64,000 nt of DNA, from the NCBI GenBank assembly GCA_038496445.1, contig JALMLS010000076.1, forward strand, positions 186,001-250,000, in the 5' to 3' direction. Both the position numbers and the translations under genes were made by a program. This document shows, piece after piece, positions 59,968-64,000 of the stretch (its first letter is position 1; every line of letters starts with the position of its first letter). A model generated the notes under the pieces. The model was given only the letters and a program-made list of their open reading frames with translations. It ran no database searches and had not been told where the DNA came from. The stretch comes from Trichosphaerium sp. ATCC 40318 (taxonomy: Eukaryota > Discosea > Flabellinia > Trichosidae).

Positions 59968-61137
59968 ATGGCCAATCGTTCAGTGACAGTTGATCGGTAC
60001 TACAACAATGTTGAATAGTGTTGTTTATTCTAAATAAATGCTTTCAGTACCACCGCTGCCAAGAGGAGTATTTTGGAGCTACCTACAGAGATTTTATCGA
60101 AAATTTTAAGTTTTACAACAACGTCGCGATTTGCTGCTTGTCAAACATGTCGTTTCTTCTCTTCTATCATTCATGACATTATTGGATACTACCATATTAA
60201 AATAAGAACAGAAAATCAAGTAAGAGCTGTTGTGAAGCATAGTGGTATTCTTCGAAACACAACAATCAGAGTAACCAACCATTCTCGTTACTTTTCTCCT
60301 GGCATCTTAAAACTATTTGCTGGTGTTCATTCAATCGATCTTTATACCTTTCTTGTAACAGATGAAGATGTGAAAGCGCTTTCTGGAGTTCATACCATAA
60401 ATCTGTCTCGTACACCAATAACAGATGAAGGCGTAAGAGCACTTGCTGGCGTTCATACAATTGACCTTACTACAACTAATGTAACAGATAAAGGCATAAA
60501 GGCACTTGCTGGCGTTCACAGTATACGTCTTAATGATACTCAGGTGACAGATGAGGGTATAAAAGCACTAGCTGGTGTTCATTATATTCAACTTAGCACC
60601 ACTCAGGTAACAGATGAAGGCGTAAAAGCGCTTGCTGGCGTTCACACTATACATATTCGCGAAACTAAAGTAACTGATGAGGGTATTAAAGCGCTTGCTG
60701 GTGTCCATAAGATAAACCTTGAAGCCACTGCTGTAACAGATGAAGGTATAAAAGCACTTGCTGGCGTTCATACTATACTTCTTATTGGTACTAAAGTGAC
60801 AGATGAAGGCATAAAAGCACTAGCCGGTGTTCACACTATTAACCTCAGTGGCACTTCAGTAACTGATGAAGGCATAAAAGCACTAGCTGGTGTTCACATT
60901 ATTAACCTTGGTGGCACTTTAGTAACAGATGAAGGAATCAAAGCACTTGCTGGCGTTCATACTATTGACCTTTCATTAACTTCAGTCACAAATGAGGGTA
61001 TAAAAGCACTAAAAGGTGTTCACAGAATTTCCGTTTTTGGCACATCAGTAACAGATGAAGGTGTTAAAGCTCTAACTGGTTCATACCCTACATGGAGAAA
61101 TATTAATGGATTTCTGAAACTGCCTATGAGAATGTAA
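59968..61137 (+). CDS. F-box/LRR protein with 12 tandem repeats
   Basis: Two exons: 59968-59996 (MANRSVTVDR) and 60048-61137, joined in phase (donor GTACTA, acceptor TTTCAG). The F-box at residues about 15-60 reads SILELPTEILSKILSFTTTS, FAACQTCRFFSSIIHDIIGY. From residue about 105 follow 12 units of exactly 21 residues, consensus GVHTINLSGTSVTDEGIKALA, lacking the Cys of the 29956 gene's units. The repeats are so regular that a recent expansion is likely. Ends at 61137 with a short basic tail. Expected SCF substrate receptor. A CACGTG lies about 80 bases upstream (59890). Confidence 0.87.
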
Positions 61138-61437
61138 ATTAAATTGATGTACAGCGGTACTTTGACAATATTATGGTTTGTTTATGCTAGCTAAAACGCA
61201 GAACAGTTTCTGAGTTAGTTTCATCTGTTCAATCAGTTGTTTCGAACACTTTAAGCCAAGTTGATTAAGAAGGTGATTGTCTGTAAAAATTTTACGAAAG
61301 GTCATGTGATTTCTTTTCAAATAAAACACAGGGCCACAGTATCAACTTGCTGCACGGAACTACAAGTGATGTCTACATAAGAATATTCTAATATTGCTTT
61401 GCAGTTAACGTGTGACATGACAGTGCTAAACCGACAT

Positions 61438-61742
61438 TTCTAGAGTTGCCACTTGAGATATTAGCGCATATTCTACGCCAAACAACCACAACAAGATTTG
61501 CAGCTTGTCATACGTGTCACCTACTCTCTTCAATGATTCACGAAGTCATTGGGTACCATGAAATTGTAGTGACACCTGAACAAGCAAAAAGAGTTGTACA
61601 ACATGGTGCTATCTACTACTTGCAATTTGTTCATTTGTATCAAAGCAAGGTGTTAAAGAACTGTCTAGTATTTGTGAATGTATTGTGGGGTAAAAGTGTA
61701 ATCGTAATCATTGTTTGGAGGATAATTGAGGTCAGGTCATAG
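61438..61742 (+). pseudogene. Truncated F-box gene of the F-box/LRR family
   Basis: Reads LELPLEILAHILRQTTTTRF, AACHTCHLLSSMIHEVIGYH, EQAKRVVQHG, then similarity to the family stops abruptly and an unrelated, hydrophobic tail runs to 61742. No LRR. Forms an inverted pair with the copy at 59393, with the intact 12-repeat gene between them. Confidence 0.6.
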
Positions 61743-62074
61743 CACTAGTTAACGTAGAATACCAAAATTTCATCAAAGGTTACCATTGATTTTGTTGATG
61801 GAAGCGCAGACTACATTGTGATTTGGACATGAATCCTGTTTCTTGGATTCGTCCTTTTATTGCCACTAATCACAACTATATGTTTTGCTCTCACTTTAAA
61901 TTTCACGTGTTCAGTATTCATGCACGTGATAGCACGAATTTCAAAAAAGCTTTATTAGATGAACCACCTTATTGTTGTATCTCTCAAGTTACGTTACTAT
62001 CAAGGACCTAGTGACTACATAATTAAGCCATTTTGCTAAGCCAGGTTTGAATCAAAAAAGAGCCTCACCACACA
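61743..62074. other. Intergenic region, no gene seen
   Basis: Upstream of the GH79 gene. Two CACGTG elements at 61908 and 61923. Nothing else supported. Confidence 0.45.
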
Positions 62075-64000
62075 ATGCACGTGGTTTTTGGTACGAATTA
62101 GTTTGCAGTTTATTTCGCATATTGACCGCTTTATAGTATCTCTAATATTGTTGTACCTATGCGTCTTAATGTCGTGCTCTACTATCACTGTAGATATAAA
62201 TGATACACCGATCTCAAAACCTATTCCACCCAACTTCGCTGGATTCTCGATGGAGGTAACACAACACGGCCTTCTTTGTTCATTTTATGCTTTTTGAAAT
62301 ATCTATGGAAAAAGTGTTTGATATTTCTCCGTCTCCTTACAACTAACGTCTTTTTTTTCGTTTTAGGTAGGTTCTACAAAAACGATGGTAGGCGAGTATC
62401 CTGCGCCACCTAAAGCGTCTTTTGTTCAATTGATTAAAAACTTATGCGTAACGGAAGGACAAAAAGGAACAATCATAAGGTGAATAGTAGTCTGCTAGCT
62501 GTTTTTTGTTGGCAGTGTCTTTGTTAAATCATCTTATACTGGATACCTCTTACTTAAACATTGATTTATAGTATTACTAACTTATTATAGAATCGGTGGC
62601 AACAGCGCTGATGAATCATGGTGCGGGAATAGCATTTGAGTTTTTCCGTTTTATTTGAAAATCATGAATTTTTCTAAACGAGTTCAAGGTGGAATCCTGA
62701 GAAGAAGCCAAGGCCTCCTGGTGTCGGATATGATATCTCAACTGTTGATCTATATTCTATCAATAATTTTGTAAAGACTTTTGATGGATCATGGGTACCT
62801 GGCGTAATATTCAGAGAAGTAAGTTCACTTTTCTTTTTTTTTCTCTCGTTAAATTTCTTATTTTTTCAAAAAGCCAAAAAACGCTTCTTGGGCTGTCAAT
62901 TATGTCAATGCTATTGATAAGTATGTTGGATGGGATCATGTAAGTGCAATTGAGATAGGTAACGAAGTCGACGTGTTTGGAGAAAACGGCATACGGTACA
63001 TCTAATGAAAACGAATAGTTTACCCATGTAATTTCTTTTGCTTAGAGCAGCGAACTACTCCAACACAGAGTATATGACTGAGTTTAAGCTTTACGCAGAT
63101 ACCATATATTCTGAGACTAAAATGCCTAAAAAGCATATCCAAGGAGCGACATACTGTTGCCGGCAAGCTTTCGAGGAAGGCACGTGATATCGGGGTTTTT
63201 TTCTTATCGTTTTTCTCCGTGAAAAGTTTTCTCTTCATCTATTCACTGTTTACAGGATTACCAAAGTACATGTCAACATACCAAGATCAGTTGAAGACAA
63301 TATCATTCCATAGATATCCTGAGACCACGTGCCATGGCTCCCATGCATCATTGGCTAGGTTAATGGAGGACTCTGCATCTCTCGGACAAGTACTTAAATA
63401 CTCCAATGTACTACTTATCCAATACGCTTACTGTTCAAAGGCCACGGGCATGGAACCATACATTAAAGATGCTGCAAACCTTGGTCTTGAATATTATATT
63501 GGAGAAACAAACTCAGTGTCATGTGGCGGACAGACTAATGTCAGGTACACTCAGCCTTATTTAACAATTGGTTTCGAAGTTTATTAATATCGTAAAGCGA
63601 TATTTTGGGTGCTGCAGTTTGGGGAGTTGATTACATGCTTAATTTCGCACTCGTAAGCCAAACGATTATTGATGAAGTTGTAGCAGGGTATGACTTAACT
63701 ACTTTTTTTTTAAGGTCGGTGCTGCAGGTGTTAATTTCCATGGTGGTCCAACTGCTACGTATGGTCCTGTTGATTTTGACTTTAAAGATAACAATATACC
63801 TGATGTTAGACCATTGTACTATGGTATGGATATTTGTTTTATGTTTTTTTTTAAATTGAATGGATGTTTTTTTGTTAAAACCTTGTTTTTTAGCAATGTG
63901 GATTTTTGCTTCTGTTACCAGTCACAATGCCGAAATATTAGATACAAAGATAACCTCAGATGATAATTTAGTAAAGGTTTGGGGAATCAAGAAGCAAGAT
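62075..64000 (+). CDS. GH79 beta-glucuronidase / heparanase-like enzyme, 5' part
   Basis: The gene runs past the right edge. Start ATG 62075 (MHVVFV), spliced over a 45-base intron to SLILLYLCVLMSC, which gives a good signal peptide. Then PIPPNFAGFSMEVG, IIRIGGNSADESWW, SAIEIGNEVDVFG with the acid/base Glu of clan GH-A, QGATYCCRQAF, ISFHRYPETTCHGS, YYIGETNSVSCGG with the nucleophile Glu, WGVDYMLNFALVGAAGVNFH and PLYYAMWIFA. These are GH79 landmarks. Such enzymes cleave glucuronic-acid linkages in proteoglycans or arabinogalactans outside the cell or in lysosomes. At least nine exons are visible, with short introns. The C-terminal beta domain lies outside the window. Confidence 0.87.

Overview
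The window is nuclear DNA of an intron-rich, gene-dense single-celled eukaryote. Genes lie on both strands, mostly with many introns of about 40-70 bases (a few of 200-450), and the commonest 5' splice site is GTACGT. I read almost every gene by joining exons by eye, checking reading phase and family motifs. The gene set (TKL-type kinase, fimbrin-like actin-binding domain, dcd1-like hydrolase, Zn2Cys6 factor, macro-like domain, many F-box proteins) would suit an amoebozoan or another free-living amoeba-like protist. The species cannot be named from the sequence alone.

Layout. 1-6000: the start of an F-box/LRR gene at the left edge, then two tandem paralogues of a PA-domain seven-pass membrane receptor-like protein. 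6.7-11.4 kb: a divergent ribosomal stalk P0 and a Zn2Cys6 transcription factor. 11.7-14.7 kb: class I alpha-1,2-mannosidase (GH47). 16.1-24.0 kb: an F-box protein, a glycerolipid acyltransferase, SKP1 and another F-box protein. 24.7-29.9 kb: two unidentified genes, glutathione S-transferase, an IFI6/IFI27-like membrane protein and a tRNA-like locus whose arms are in permuted order. 29.9-31.7 kb: a 21-repeat F-box/LRR protein. 33-43.3 kb: a secretory cluster (propeller-like surface protein, QRT3-like polygalacturonase, single-pass surface protein, dcd1-like hydrolase). 43.6-45.2 kb: an intronless MORN/YwqK-repeat protein of a type common in giant viruses. 45.5-50.6 kb: a large actin-binding protein with five DFRxxL motifs and tandem CH domains. 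50.9-55.2 kb: a macro-like/TKL kinase gene and DCP2. 57-62 kb: small unidentified genes and a second F-box/LRR locus with truncated copies on both sides. 62-64 kb: the 5' part of a GH79 beta-glucuronidase/heparanase-like enzyme.

Two themes stand out. One is ubiquitin ligase building: SKP1 plus at least seven F-box genes or relics, several with a distinctive 21-22-residue repeat (TDEGIKALAGVHTI). The other is cell-surface and extracellular biology (receptors, glycan hydrolases, anchored proteins, Golgi mannosidase). The palindrome CACGTG is strikingly frequent, in introns and about 20-50 bases upstream of several starts. No transposon, CRISPR array or rRNA gene was seen.
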